Positions 1 through 8,230 of a stretch of DNA of 64,000 bases are shown in pieces. This DNA is from Trinickia caryophylli (GTDB lineage Bacteria > Pseudomonadota > Gammaproteobacteria > Burkholderiales > Burkholderiaceae). A program made the translations under genes and the position numbers. The notes beneath the pieces were generated by a model. It was not told the origin of the DNA, searched no databases, and was given only the letters and a program-made list of their open reading frames with translations. The stretch spans positions 4,230,908 to 4,294,907 of the forward strand of contig NZ_CP139970.1 of NCBI RefSeq assembly GCF_034424545.1, read 5' to 3'. Position 1 is the first letter of the stretch. Each line of letters starts with the position of its first letter.

Positions 1-1
1 T

Positions 2-235
2 GTGCCGATCGCCAGCTGCACGTTGCATCACCGCGCGGAAGTCGTCGAAGCCGGCATCGTCCGGCAAGTCGAACTGACGATTCCCGCGCTGGCGGCCGGT
101 ACGGTGAGCGGCAAGCTCGAAAGCTGTGAGATGGGCGTGGATGCGCTTTTCACCGGCTTTCTCGCGAAAAAGAGCCGCAACGCGAAGACCTTGGTGTTTC
201 ACATCACAGAATTGCAGGACATTGGAAAGGACTGA
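2..235 (+). CDS. priB: Primosomal replication protein N (PriB), 5' partial
   Basis: C-terminal 77 residues of PriB, a small OB-fold single-stranded-DNA-binding protein of the replication-restart primosome. The window opens inside the gene: the frame is open to base 2 and the first residues ([13 protein letters not shown]) belong to the interior of the PriB OB fold, so about 20 N-terminal residues lie outside. The end ([10 protein letters not shown]) is typical of betaproteobacterial PriB. It is followed after 2 bases by rpsR, as in the conserved rpsF-priB-rpsR-rplI operon, which supports the identification. The first in-frame GTG at base 2 is not a real start. Confidence 0.92.
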   Translation: MPIASCTLHHRAEVVEAGIVRQVELTIPALAAGTVSGKLESCEMGVDALFTGFLAKKSRNAKTLVFHITELQDIGKD

Positions 236-237
236 AC

Positions 238-513
238 ATGGCCCGCCCCACCGGTAAGAAATTCGACAAGCGTCGTCAGCAACAGAACCCGCTCTTCAAG
301 CGCAAGAAGTTTTGCCGCTTCACGGCTGCCGGCGTCGAGTACATCGACTACAAGGACATCGAAACGCTGAAGGACTTCATCGGCGAAAACGGCAAGATCA
401 CGCCGGCTCGTCTGACGGGTACGAAGGCCCACTATCAACGCCAGCTCGATACGGCCATCAAGCGCGCGCGCTTCCTCGCGCTGCTGCCGTACACCGATCT
501 GCACAAGGCCTAA
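238..513 (+). CDS. rpsR: 30S ribosomal protein S18
   Basis: 91 residues, the size of Burkholderia S18 with its basic N-terminal extension ([16 protein letters not shown]). S18 binds S6 on the platform of the small subunit. The core shows the family pattern [16 protein letters not shown], where most S18 proteins have two cysteines and this lineage one. The start is preceded by a GGAAAGGA ribosome-binding site lying over the end of priB. It is translationally coupled to priB and followed 27 bases later by rplI. Confidence 0.97.
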   Translation: MARPTGKKFDKRRQQQNPLFKRKKFCRFTAAGVEYIDYKDIETLKDFIGENGKITPARLTGTKAHYQRQLDTAIKRARFLALLPYTDLHKA

Positions 514-540
514 TCAGACGACGCAACAAGGAGAATCCGA

Positions 541-993
541 ATGCAAATCATTCTTTTGGAAAAAGTCGTCAACGTGGGCAACCTCGGCGACATCGTCAAG
601 GTCAAGGACGGCTACGCCCGTAATTTCCTGATTCCGCAAAAGCTCGCCCGTCGTGCCACGAAGGACGCGATCGCCGAATTCGAAGTGCGCCGTGCCGAGC
701 TCGAGAAGGCCGCTGCCGAGAAGTTCGCCGCCGCACAGGCGCTGGGCGAGAAGATGTCGGGTCTGACGGTCCAGATCGCTCAGAAAGCCGGCGTCGACGG
801 CCGTCTGTTCGGCTCGGTGACCAACGCTGATGTGGCGGAAACGCTCACGAAGCAAGGCTTCGCGGTCGAGAAGGCCCAGGTTCGCATGCCGTCGGGCCCG
901 CTCAAGGTCGTGGGCGACTATCCGGTGCAGGTTTCGCTGCACACGGACGTGACCGTCGACGTCACGGTGTCGGTGCTCGGCGAGCACGCCTGA
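541..993 (+). CDS. rplI: 50S ribosomal protein L9
   Basis: 150 residues, full length for L9. The N-terminal globular rRNA-binding domain begins [17 protein letters not shown] and carries the signature [13 protein letters not shown]. It is followed by the long connecting helix rich in Ala, Glu and Lys, then the C-terminal domain ([14 protein letters not shown]). An AAGGAG site stands 8 bases before the ATG. Last gene of the priB-rpsR-rplI operon; a strong intrinsic terminator follows at 1037-1070. Confidence 0.98.
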   Translation: MQIILLEKVVNVGNLGDIVKVKDGYARNFLIPQKLARRATKDAIAEFEVRRAELEKAAAEKFAAAQALGEKMSGLTVQIAQKAGVDGRLFGSVTNADVAETLTKQGFAVEKAQVRMPSGPLKVVGDYPVQVSLHTDVTVDVTVSVLGEHA

Positions 994-1036
994 CATCGAA
1001 CAGCGGGCGTACAGCCCGCGGCGCGGTCCGAACGAG

Positions 1037-1070
1037 GGCAGGAGCCGGGTTTCCGGTTCCTGCCTTTTTT
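1037..1070 (+). terminator. Rho-independent terminator of the priB-rpsR-rplI operon
   Basis: A 12-bp stem (GGCAGGAGCCGG against CCGGTTCCTGCC, with one G-T pair) closes a GTTT loop and is followed by six T. It lies 44 bases after the rplI stop and 52 bases before dnaB, so dnaB probably has its own promoter in 1071-1121. Confidence 0.92.
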
Positions 1071-1121
1071 CATGTGCGCGTCGCTGGCTAATGGCCGGCC
1101 AATTCGCGATAATTCCACCCC

Positions 1122-2510
1122 ATGAACGCACCGTCCAAAGACCCTCAGCTCGAGTCGCTGAAAGTACCGCCGCATTCGATCGAAGCCGAGCAATCGGTGC
1201 TGGGCGGCCTCTTGCTGGACAATGCGGCGTGGGATCGCATCGCGGATTTCCTCGCCGCCAGCGACTTCTATCGCTACGACCATCGCGTCATCTACGAGCA
1301 CATCGGGCGCCTCATCGCCGGCACGCGGCCGGCCGACGTCGTCACGGTCTATGAGGCGCTGACGACGTCCGGCAAGGCGGACGACGTGGGCGGCCTGGCC
1401 TACCTGAATGCGCTTGCCCAGAACACGCCGAGCGCGGCCAACATCCGGCGTTACGCGGAAATCGTGCGCGATCGCGCGGTGCTGCGCAGACTCGTCTCGG
1501 TGGCGGACGAAATCTCGGCCGATGCTTTCAATCCGCAAGGCAAGGAAGTTCGGCAACTGCTCGACGAGGCCGAGTCGAAGGTTTTCTCGATCGCGGAAGA
1601 GGGCGCGCGCGGCACGCAGGGTTTTCTCGAGATCGGCCCGCTATTGACCGAGGTGGTCGAGCGCATCGATACGCTTTACCACACGGCGAATCCGAGCGAT
1701 GTCACGGGCACGCCTACCGGCTTCGCCGATCTCGACCGCATGACGTCGGGCATGCACGGCGGTGAGCTCATCATCGTCGCGGGTCGCCCGTCAATGGGTA
1801 AAACCGCATTCTCCATGAACATCGGCGAGTACGTTGCGGTGGAGTATGGCCTGCCCGTGGCCGTCTTTTCGATGGAAATGCCGGGTACGCAACTCGTCAT
1901 GCGGATGCTGGGCTCGGTCGGCCGCCTCGATCAGCACCGCATGCGCACGGGACGGCTCACCGACGAAGATTGGCCGAAGCTGACGCACGCTGTCCAGAAG
2001 ATGAGCGAGGCGCAGCTTTTCATCGACGAAACTGGCGGCCTCAACCCCATGGAGCTGCGCTCGCGCGCTCGCCGGCTCGCCCGGCAATGCGGCAAGCTCG
2101 GGCTCATCATCGTCGATTACCTCCAGCTGATGTCGGGCAGTTCGCAGGGCGAGAACCGTGCCACCGAAATTTCGGAAATTTCGCGCTCGCTCAAAAGCTT
2201 GGCGAAAGAACTCGACGTGCCGGTGATCGCGCTTTCGCAGCTCAACCGCAGTCTCGAGCAGCGGCCGAACAAGCGTCCTGTCATGTCCGACTTGCGAGAA
2301 TCCGGCGCTATCGAGCAGGACGCGGACGTCATCCTCTTCATTTACCGGGACGAGGTCTACAACCCCGACAGCCAGGACAAGGGCACGGCCGAGATCATCA
2401 TCGGCAAGCAGCGTAACGGCCCGATCGGGCCCGTGAGGCTCACGTTCCTCGGGCAATACACGAAGTTCGACAATTTTGCGGGCCCGCAGACGTTTTACGG
2501 CGGGGAGTAA
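1122..2510 (+). CDS. dnaB: Replicative DNA helicase DnaB
   Basis: 462 residues, the usual length. DnaB is the hexameric 5'-3' helicase that unwinds the fork and binds primase. The N-terminal domain begins about residue 17 (PHSIEAEQSVLGGLLLD). The RecA-like C-terminal domain has Walker A GRPSMGKT at 221-228, Walker B at LGLIIVDYLQLM near 330, and the arginine-finger region ending in the family motif DVILFIYRDEVY. No intein or insertion is seen. The start follows a short spacer after the rplI terminator. It converges on the minus-strand thiolase gene. Confidence 0.98.
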   Translation: MNAPSKDPQLESLKVPPHSIEAEQSVLGGLLLDNAAWDRIADFLAASDFYRYDHRVIYEHIGRLIAGTRPADVVTVYEALTTSGKADDVGGLAYLNALAQNTPSAANIRRYAEIVRDRAVLRRLVSVADEISADAFNPQGKEVRQLLDEAESKVFSIAEEGARGTQGFLEIGPLLTEVVERIDTLYHTANPSDVTGTPTGFADLDRMTSGMHGGELIIVAGRPSMGKTAFSMNIGEYVAVEYGLPVAVFSMEMPGTQLVMRMLGSVGRLDQHRMRTGRLTDEDWPKLTHAVQKMSEAQLFIDETGGLNPMELRSRARRLARQCGKLGLIIVDYLQLMSGSSQGENRATEISEISRSLKSLAKELDVPVIALSQLNRSLEQRPNKRPVMSDLRESGAIEQDADVILFIYRDEVYNPDSQDKGTAEIIIGKQRNGPIGPVRLTFLGQYTKFDNFAGPQTFYGGE

Positions 2511-2549
2511 GGTCCACGCCCCTCGTGGGCGCGGTCTCATCCCTTGCGG

Positions 2550-2579
2550 ATGGGCGCCGCCATGCATGCCGGCGCCCAT
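2550..2579. terminator. Hairpin between convergent dnaB and thiolase genes
   Basis: Perfect 10-bp inverted repeat ATGGGCGCCG / CGGCGCCCAT around the centre CCATGCATGC, placed between the stops of dnaB (2510) and the thiolase (2594). Neither side has a good T-tract (only TTCTCTCTC on the plus side), so a bidirectional terminator role is likely from position but not proven. Confidence 0.55.
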
Positions 2580-2593
2580 TCTCTCTCAGGCCG

Positions 2594-3778
2594 TCAGAGC
2601 AGTTCCACTGCCACTGCGGTCGCTTCGCCCCCTCCGATGCACAGGCTGGCGACGCCTCGTTTTGCGTTGTTCGCGCGTAGCACACCGAGCAACGTAACGA
2701 CGATCCGCGCGCCCGATGCGCCGATGGGGTGACCGATCGCGCACGCGCCGCCATGCGCATTGATGCGCTCGCGTGCCACGTCGAATTCGCGCATCACCGC
2801 CATCGGCACGACCGCAAACGCTTCGTTGATCTCGTAGTAATCCACATCGCCCGGTTGCCAGCCCGTGCGAGCGAAGAGCTTCTTCAATGCGCCGATGGGC
2901 GCGGTCGTGAACCACTCCGGCTCCTGCGCGTGCACGCTGTGCGCGTGAATCACCGCGAGCGGCGTCTTGCCGAGCCGCTTCGCGACCGATGCGCGCGTCA
3001 GCACGAGTGCCGCCGCGCCGTCCGATAGCGGGCTCGAACTCGCCGGCGTAATCGTGCCAGTCGGGCTGAACGAGGGCTTGAGCTTCGGGATCTTGGCCGC
3101 ATCGACGGTCTGAGGCTGTTCGTCCGCGGCAATCGCGCTCGTGCCTTGCTTCGTTGTCACCTCCACGGGGGCGATCTCCCAATCGAAGCGGCCGTCGCGT
3201 TGAGCTTGCTGCGCGCGCAGCAGCGACTCGGTCGCGTACGTATCCTGCGCCGCGCGCGTGAAGTCATAGTGCTGAGCGCACTGTTCGCCGAATTCGCCCA
3301 TCGCGCGGCCACGATCGTAGGCATCTTCCAGACCGTCGAGGGCGACGTGGTCGTAGAAGGTTGCATGACCGTTGCGATAGCCGGTGCGCGCCTTCAGCGC
3401 GAGGTACGGTGCGTTCGTCATGCTTTCCATGCCGCCGGCGACGACGAGTTCCGTGCTGCCGTTGGACAGCCCATCGAATGCGTAGCGGATCGCCTGCATG
3501 CCCGATCCGCATACCTTGTTCACGGTCACGGCGGCTACCGAGCGCGGCAGCCCGGCGCCGATCACCGCCTGCCGCGCGGGCGCCTGTCCAAGCCCTGCGG
3601 ACAGCACGCATCCCACATACGCTTCTTCAACGCTCGACGGATCGATGGCCGCGCGCTCGACCGCCGCGCGAATGGCCGTTGCGCCAAGCTCGGGAGCGCT
3701 CTTCGACGACAGATTGCCCAAATAGCGGCCAACCGGCGTGCGCGCCGCGGAGAGAATCACGATTGGATCGGAGGACAT
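2594..3778 (-). CDS. Acetyl-CoA acetyltransferase (thiolase); possible polyyne-resistance copy
   Basis: 394 residues, the normal length of a biosynthetic type thiolase, which joins two acetyl-CoA into acetoacetyl-CoA through an acyl-cysteine intermediate. The nucleophile lies in VNKVCGSGMQA (Cys90). NEAFA, the GGACAIGHPIGASG histidine loop (about 342-355) and the second catalytic cysteine in CIGGGEA (Cys380) are all present. The ATG at 3778 is chosen because GGAG lies 8 bases upstream; an upstream in-frame start would add 21 unlikely residues. It lies downstream of a TetR gene and an operator-like palindrome, and about 6 kb from a polyyne operon on the same strand. Polyynes are reported to alkylate the active cysteine of such thiolases, so a self-resistance role is possible. 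It could equally be an ordinary metabolic thiolase. Confidence 0.93.
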   Translation of the reverse strand: MSSDPIVILSAARTPVGRYLGNLSSKSAPELGATAIRAAVERAAIDPSSVEEAYVGCVLSAGLGQAPARQAVIGAGLPRSVAAVTVNKVCGSGMQAIRYAFDGLSNGSTELVVAGGMESMTNAPYLALKARTGYRNGHATFYDHVALDGLEDAYDRGRAMGEFGEQCAQHYDFTRAAQDTYATESLLRAQQAQRDGRFDWEIAPVEVTTKQGTSAIAADEQPQTVDAAKIPKLKPSFSPTGTITPASSSPLSDGAAALVLTRASVAKRLGKTPLAVIHAHSVHAQEPEWFTTAPIGALKKLFARTGWQPGDVDYYEINEAFAVVPMAVMREFDVARERINAHGGACAIGHPIGASGARIVVTLLGVLRANNAKRGVASLCIGGGEATAVAVELL

Positions 3779-3829
3779 GGCAGGCTCCAAAGGGAAGGGA
3801 AGGGAAGTGGAATGCATTCCGCATATTGA

Positions 3830-3845
3830 ATGCGTATGCATGTAT
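3830..3845. promoter_or_regulatory. Motif ATGCGTATGCATGTAT upstream of thiolase
   Basis: A 16-base AT-richer motif about 50 bases upstream of the thiolase start, next to a perfect palindrome GGAATGCATTCC at 3809-3820. It matches 14 of 16 bases with the sequence at 18832-18847 in the gene-free region upstream of the polyyne operon. Possible shared regulator site; no regulator is assigned. Confidence 0.3.
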
Positions 3846-3886
3846 TTGAGGCTGCAGCCGCATCATACTACGCAACGGTGCTTTGG

Positions 3887-3900
3887 ATGACGATCGTCAT
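3887..3900. promoter_or_regulatory. Operator-like perfect palindrome upstream of thiolase
   Basis: ATGACGATCGTCAT is a perfect 14-bp palindrome. Allowing one mismatch it extends to 24 bp (3882-3905; outer arms TTTG / CAAA). It lies between the TetR-family gene, which ends at 3992, and the thiolase start at 3778. Size and symmetry suit a TetR dimer site. Confidence 0.5.
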
Positions 3901-3991
3901 GCAAATGCCCGGGTAGCGCTTGTTCAGCGGCAGGGTCGTGCCAAGGCGGGCGGCGAAGAGGAGGGAAGGTAGGTGTGGTGATGCGTGCGCG

Positions 3992-4564
3992 TCAGCCGGC
4001 CATTCGGTCGACCGCCTTTACGCCTGCCGTCAGCAGTTGCTTCGAGAGCGCGGGATCGTCGACCGTGCGTGCGAGCAGCAGCGCGCCGACCGAGAGGGCG
4101 ACGGTTGCCAGGGCTGTGTCGCGACGTTCGGCGGGCGTGCCGTCATCGGGCATCGCGCTTCGGATGAGCGCATCGAGCTGCTCGGTGAATACGCGCCGCA
4201 CCGTCTCGTCGCAGCGGCCGATCTCCGCACCGAGTGCCGCGGCGACGCAGCCTGCATCGGGTTCGTTTCGGTGGTGCTCGTTCAAATAGGCCTTGGCGAA
4301 GGCAACGGGCTTCGACCGTCCTGGGTGACGCGCAATGCCATTGCGCAAGCGCTGCGCGGCTTGCTCGAAGCCCAGCGCAACGGCGGCAGCGATGAGCGCA
4401 TCCTTGGATTTGAAATGCGCGTAGAAGCCGCCGTGCGTGAGCCCGGCGCTTTCCATCAGGCTCGCTATGCCGACTGCGTCGATTCCTTCGCGGCGAAAGC
4501 GGGCGGACGCGACCGTTTCGATGCGTTCGCGGGTTTTGGCCTTATGGTCGGAGTCGTAGCGCAT
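3992..4564 (-). CDS. TetR/AcrR family transcriptional regulator
   Basis: 190 residues. The N-terminal TetR helix-turn-helix is clear: TRERIETVASARFRREG, then IASLMESAGLTHGGFYAHF with the family's GxxxGxFYxHF recognition helix (about residues 30-50). The C-terminal ligand domain resembles the AcrR/NemR-like regulators with a CVAAALGAE segment. It is co-oriented with the thiolase, 213 bases upstream, with a palindrome between them that may be its operator. The MarR gene ends 56 bases before its start, so it may be read with the efflux operon or have its own promoter. The ligand is unknown. Confidence 0.9.
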   Translation of the reverse strand: MRYDSDHKAKTRERIETVASARFRREGIDAVGIASLMESAGLTHGGFYAHFKSKDALIAAAVALGFEQAAQRLRNGIARHPGRSKPVAFAKAYLNEHHRNEPDAGCVAAALGAEIGRCDETVRRVFTEQLDALIRSAMPDDGTPAERRDTALATVALSVGALLLARTVDDPALSKQLLTAGVKAVDRMAG

Positions 4565-4620
4565 GGCATCACCATGAAGATAAAGAGCCTTGAGGGAGAC
4601 CGAAACGTCGAGCGCGCCGC

Positions 4621-5055
4621 TTACCCGGCCAGCGCCTCGGTGACCGCATAAACCTCATCGCCGAACGCCTGGATGTCGCGCTTGCCGATGCGGCGCGCGA
4701 GTTCCTTTTGCGCCTCTTCCCAGTCGGGCAGGCAAGCCTCGAGTAGCGTGCCGCCCTTGCGCGTGAGGCTCCAAAGCCGCATTCTCCGGTCTTCATCAGC
4801 GGTTTGCGCGCTGACGAGCTTGCGTGTTTGCAGCGTGGCGAGCGTGCGGCTCAACGTCGTCTGGTCGAGCAACAGCAGCGTCGACAGCAACCCGGTCGAT
4901 AGCTTTTCGCCACCGCGCAGGGCCATCAGGATCGTGAACTGCGTGATGCGGATTCCGTGCTTCGCGAGCCGCGCATCGTACAACGATGTCACCGCGCGCG
5001 CGGCTTGCCGCAGCGTGCCGCAATGGCAGTTCAATCTCAGCGGACCTTGGCTCAC
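4621..5055 (-). CDS. MarR family transcriptional regulator of the efflux operon
   Basis: 144 residues with a winged helix (LLLLDQTTLSRTLATLQTRKLV, then the wing DEDRRMRLWSLTRKG). The start is GTG at 5055, preceded by an excellent AAGGAGGAG site. Two cysteines close to the N terminus (LNCHCG) might act as a redox or electrophile sensor; this is inference. It is the last gene behind emrA-emrB-outer membrane factor, 74 bases after the latter's stop. Genomic pairing of MarR with EmrAB pumps usually means local repression relieved by the pump's substrates. Confidence 0.9.
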   Translation of the reverse strand: MSQGPLRLNCHCGTLRQAARAVTSLYDARLAKHGIRITQFTILMALRGGEKLSTGLLSTLLLLDQTTLSRTLATLQTRKLVSAQTADEDRRMRLWSLTRKGGTLLEACLPDWEEAQKELARRIGKRDIQAFGDEVYAVTEALAG

Positions 5056-5129
5056 GACCTGCTCCTCCTTGCATACGGCCGGTTTGCCGACATTCTATGC
5101 TATTGCATTGAAATTCGCGCGAAGCGGCG

Positions 5130-6626
5130 TCAGCGGCTCGCCGCGACCGTCGGATCATCGCTGTGCCAGCCCCCGCCGAGTGCGCGGAAGGTCGCAACGG
5201 CGGCTCGCGCATGATCGGCTTTCAGTCGCGCGAGTTCCGCGCGTGCCGAGAGCAGTTGCCGATCCTCGATCAGTACTTCCACAAGGCTCGCATCTCCTTG
5301 CGCGTACGCTTCGCGCGCAGCGCGCTGAGCGGCCGCCTCGGCGTCCACCTCGCGTGCGACTTCGTCGCGTTGCTCGCTCACGTGCGCCCACATGGTGACG
5401 GCGTTCTCGACGTCTTCCGCCGCGCGCAAAACCGCCTGCCTGTATTGCGCGAGCGCTTCCGCATAGCGGCCTCTCGCATGCGCCACCTCCGCATCGACAC
5501 GGCCGAAGTCGAATAGCCGCCAGCGCAGTCCGGCGAGCGCGCCCGGCTGGAACGCGGCCGACTTGAAGAGCGGACCGTTCAATGCCTCGAAGCCGAGAAT
5601 GCCGGATAGCGAAACGTGCGGATAGTATTCGGCGAGTGCGCTGCCGATCTCCGCGTTGGCGGCCGCGAGCCGGCGTTCGGCGGCGACGACGTCGGGTCGC
5701 CGCCGCAGCAGTGCCTCGGGACGGATGTCGCCGGACAGCGCCGGGACCGAGAAATCCGCGGCCGCAGCGGCGAGCTCGGCGGAGAACGTGCCCGGTGGCG
5801 AGCCCATCAGAATGTCGAGCCGGTTCGATTCGCGCACGCGTTGCGCGTCGAGCGGCGGCAAGAGCGCGCGCGTCTGTGCGAGACGCGCATCGGCTTCGGC
5901 TGCCTCTCGGCGCGTGGCGACGCCGTTTGCCACGCGGTCGCGCACGAGCGAGGCAAGGCGCGCGTTTGCATCGATCTGCTCTTTCACGATCGCGATGTTC
6001 GCCTGCAGCCCGCGCAGCCTGAAGTAGGCATCGGCGGCGTCGGCCGCGACCGACACGCGCGTGCCCGCATGGAGCGCGTTGGCCGCCTGCGCCTCGGCGC
6101 GCGCCGCTTCGGCCGCACGGCGCTGGCCGCCCGCCAGATCCAGTTCCCAGCTCGCACCGACACCTAGCTGCGTGAGCGTCTGATTGCGGTCGTAGCCGGG
6201 CAGCGCGGAGCCTATCCGCCCGAGCGGCGATTCGAGCGACTGCCGCTGCCGTGCGGCGGAGCCTTGCAGGTCGATGCGAGGCAGATACGTGGCGCCTGCT
6301 TCCGCGGCGGCCGCGCGGGCCTGCGCGATTCTCGCCTCGGCCGCGGCCATGTCGAGGTTCTGCGCGAGCACGCGTTCGACGATGCGCGTGAGCGCTGGAT
6401 CATGAAAGTCGAGCCACCAGGTATCGAGCGAAACGGTGCTGGCGGGCGACGTGGTCTGCACGCTGTGCAGTGCGTCCTGGCTCGCGTATGCGCTGGCAAG
6501 CGGTGCTTGCACGGGCATGTAGTCGGGGCCGACCGCGCAGCCCGAGAGGGCGAGCATGCCTGCGAGCGGGAGTGCGGGGACGAGACGGGCGGCGGCGAAC
6601 AAGCGAAAGGGAAGCGTCGAAGGCAT
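5130..6626 (-). CDS. NodT/OprM-type outer membrane efflux lipoprotein
   Basis: 498 residues from ATG 6626. An N-terminal signal with lipobox LSGC puts the lipidated cysteine at residue 30, followed by AVGPDYMPV, the hallmark of NodT-family outer membrane factors. Two repeated coiled-coil OEP domains follow (the RRPDVVAAERRLAAANAEIG segment is diagnostic). It forms the outer membrane channel for EmrA-EmrB. A TTG at 6641 overlapping the emrB stop (TTGA) is an alternative start that adds five residues. Ends in GGGWHSDDP, typical of Burkholderia homologues. Confidence 0.93.
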   Translation of the reverse strand: MPSTLPFRLFAAARLVPALPLAGMLALSGCAVGPDYMPVQAPLASAYASQDALHSVQTTSPASTVSLDTWWLDFHDPALTRIVERVLAQNLDMAAAEARIAQARAAAAEAGATYLPRIDLQGSAARQRQSLESPLGRIGSALPGYDRNQTLTQLGVGASWELDLAGGQRRAAEAARAEAQAANALHAGTRVSVAADAADAYFRLRGLQANIAIVKEQIDANARLASLVRDRVANGVATRREAAEADARLAQTRALLPPLDAQRVRESNRLDILMGSPPGTFSAELAAAAADFSVPALSGDIRPEALLRRRPDVVAAERRLAAANAEIGSALAEYYPHVSLSGILGFEALNGPLFKSAAFQPGALAGLRWRLFDFGRVDAEVAHARGRYAEALAQYRQAVLRAAEDVENAVTMWAHVSEQRDEVAREVDAEAAAQRAAREAYAQGDASLVEVLIEDRQLLSARAELARLKADHARAAVATFRALGGGWHSDDPTVAASR

Positions 6627-6637
6627 CGGGCGAATTC

Positions 6638-8230
6638 TCAATGAGCGTTCTTCGTCGGACCGGGCGAGGGGGGCGTGACTTTGCGCATCAGCGGCACAAT
6701 CAGCGTGGCGAAGAGAAAGCCGATCATGATCGTCGACAGTGCGTCGCCATACGCCATCGTCTGTGCTTCGCGAAACGCGATGTTGTGCAACTGCTCGAGC
6801 GTGGCCACGTGCGCGGCCTGGGGCGAGCCGAGCGCGAACGAGAGATGGGTATCGAGTTTGCCGAGCATGTCGAGCATCGGTGCGTTCGCACTCGTGAGCC
6901 GTGAGGCGATGTCATGGAAATGCTGGTTCGTGCGGTCGTTGAGAATCGCGCCCACCACGGCGATGCCGACCGCGCCGCCGAGGTTGCGCATCATGTTGAA
7001 GAGGCCGCTCGCGTATTTCAGGCGCTCCGGAGTCAGGCTGCCGAGCCCGAGCGTGACGGCGGGCGCGATCGCGAACACCTGCGGAAACCCGCGCAGCAGT
7101 TGGGGCCACAGCAGTTGATCTCCGCCCCAATCGTGCGTGATGAAGCGCATGTCCCACATCGACAGTCCGAACATCGCCATGCCGAACATCATCAGCCAGC
7201 GCAGATCGGTCTTGCGCGCGAACATGACGTAGACGGGCACGCCGATGAGTGCGGCGATGCCCGTCGGCATCATTGCGATGCCGGTTTGCCACGCGTTATA
7301 GCCGCGCACGTAGCCGAGAAAGAGCGGCGTCAGGTAGATCGACGAAAATGCGCCGACGCCGGTCAGAAAAGACAACGTGCAGCCGATCGCAAAATTGCGG
7401 TTGCCGAACGCGCGCAGATCGACGATCGGATTGTCGATGCTCAGGCAGCGTGCGACGAACACCAGCCCGGCGCACGCGGAGATCGCGATCGCGCGCGCAA
7501 TCGTGGCGTCGTCGAGCCAGTTCCAGCGTGCGCCTTCTTCGAGCACGTATTCGAGCGTGCCGAGAAAGATGGCCATCAGTACGATGCCGGGATAGTCGGC
7601 GGCGCGCAGCAACGAGTGATCCGGCTTGTCGATGTCGCCGCCGAGCGAAACGCCGAGCGCGACGAGCAGTCCCGGAATCAGATTCACGTAGAACAGCCAG
7701 CGCCAGTTCGCGGTTTCGGTGATCCACCCGCCCACGATCGGCCCGAGCGCGGGCGCGAGCGAGGCGATCGTGCCGATGACGGCGGCGGCGATCACGCGCC
7801 GCTTGCCGTCGAAGTAATGGAACGACGACGTGAAGACCGTCGGAATCATCGATGCGCCGAGCACCCCTTGAATCGCGCGAAACGCGATCATGCTCTCGAT
7901 GTCCCACGCGAGCCCACACAGCATGCTCGCGGCCGTGAAGCCGAGCGCAGAGGCCGTAAACAGCCTGCGCGTGGAAAAGACGCGCGTGAGCCAGCCCGAC
8001 ATCGGGATCACGGTAATTTCGGCGATCAGGTACGCGGTCTGCACCCAGCCGATCTCGTCTTGCGCGGCGTTCAGGCCACCGCCGATCTCCTGTAAAGACG
8101 AAGCGACGATCTGGATGTCGAGCAGCGCGACGAACATGCCCACGCACATGACGGCGAACGGCCAGGCAGGCGGCGTCGCGGCGGCGCTCGCCGCCTCGCG
8201 CGCATCGACGATTTGCGCGGTATCGCTCAC
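6638..8230 (-). CDS. DHA2-family MFS drug efflux permease, EmrB-like
   Basis: 530 residues from GTG 8230, which overlaps the emrA stop as GTGA; this coupling fixes the start, although the frame stays open far upstream. Fourteen transmembrane segments are expected for DHA2. Motifs seen are MFVALLDIQIVASSLQEIGGGL (TM1, DHA2 motif D1), the loop GWLTRVFSTRRLF (motif A) and GASMIPTVF (motif C region). Inner membrane proton-drug antiporter working with the adaptor EmrA and the outer membrane factor. Substrate unknown; its position beside a polyyne operon makes polyyne export a candidate. Confidence 0.92.
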   Translation of the reverse strand: MSDTAQIVDAREAASAAATPPAWPFAVMCVGMFVALLDIQIVASSLQEIGGGLNAAQDEIGWVQTAYLIAEITVIPMSGWLTRVFSTRRLFTASALGFTAASMLCGLAWDIESMIAFRAIQGVLGASMIPTVFTSSFHYFDGKRRVIAAAVIGTIASLAPALGPIVGGWITETANWRWLFYVNLIPGLLVALGVSLGGDIDKPDHSLLRAADYPGIVLMAIFLGTLEYVLEEGARWNWLDDATIARAIAISACAGLVFVARCLSIDNPIVDLRAFGNRNFAIGCTLSFLTGVGAFSSIYLTPLFLGYVRGYNAWQTGIAMMPTGIAALIGVPVYVMFARKTDLRWLMMFGMAMFGLSMWDMRFITHDWGGDQLLWPQLLRGFPQVFAIAPAVTLGLGSLTPERLKYASGLFNMMRNLGGAVGIAVVGAILNDRTNQHFHDIASRLTSANAPMLDMLGKLDTHLSFALGSPQAAHVATLEQLHNIAFREAQTMAYGDALSTIMIGFLFATLIVPLMRKVTPPSPGPTKNAH

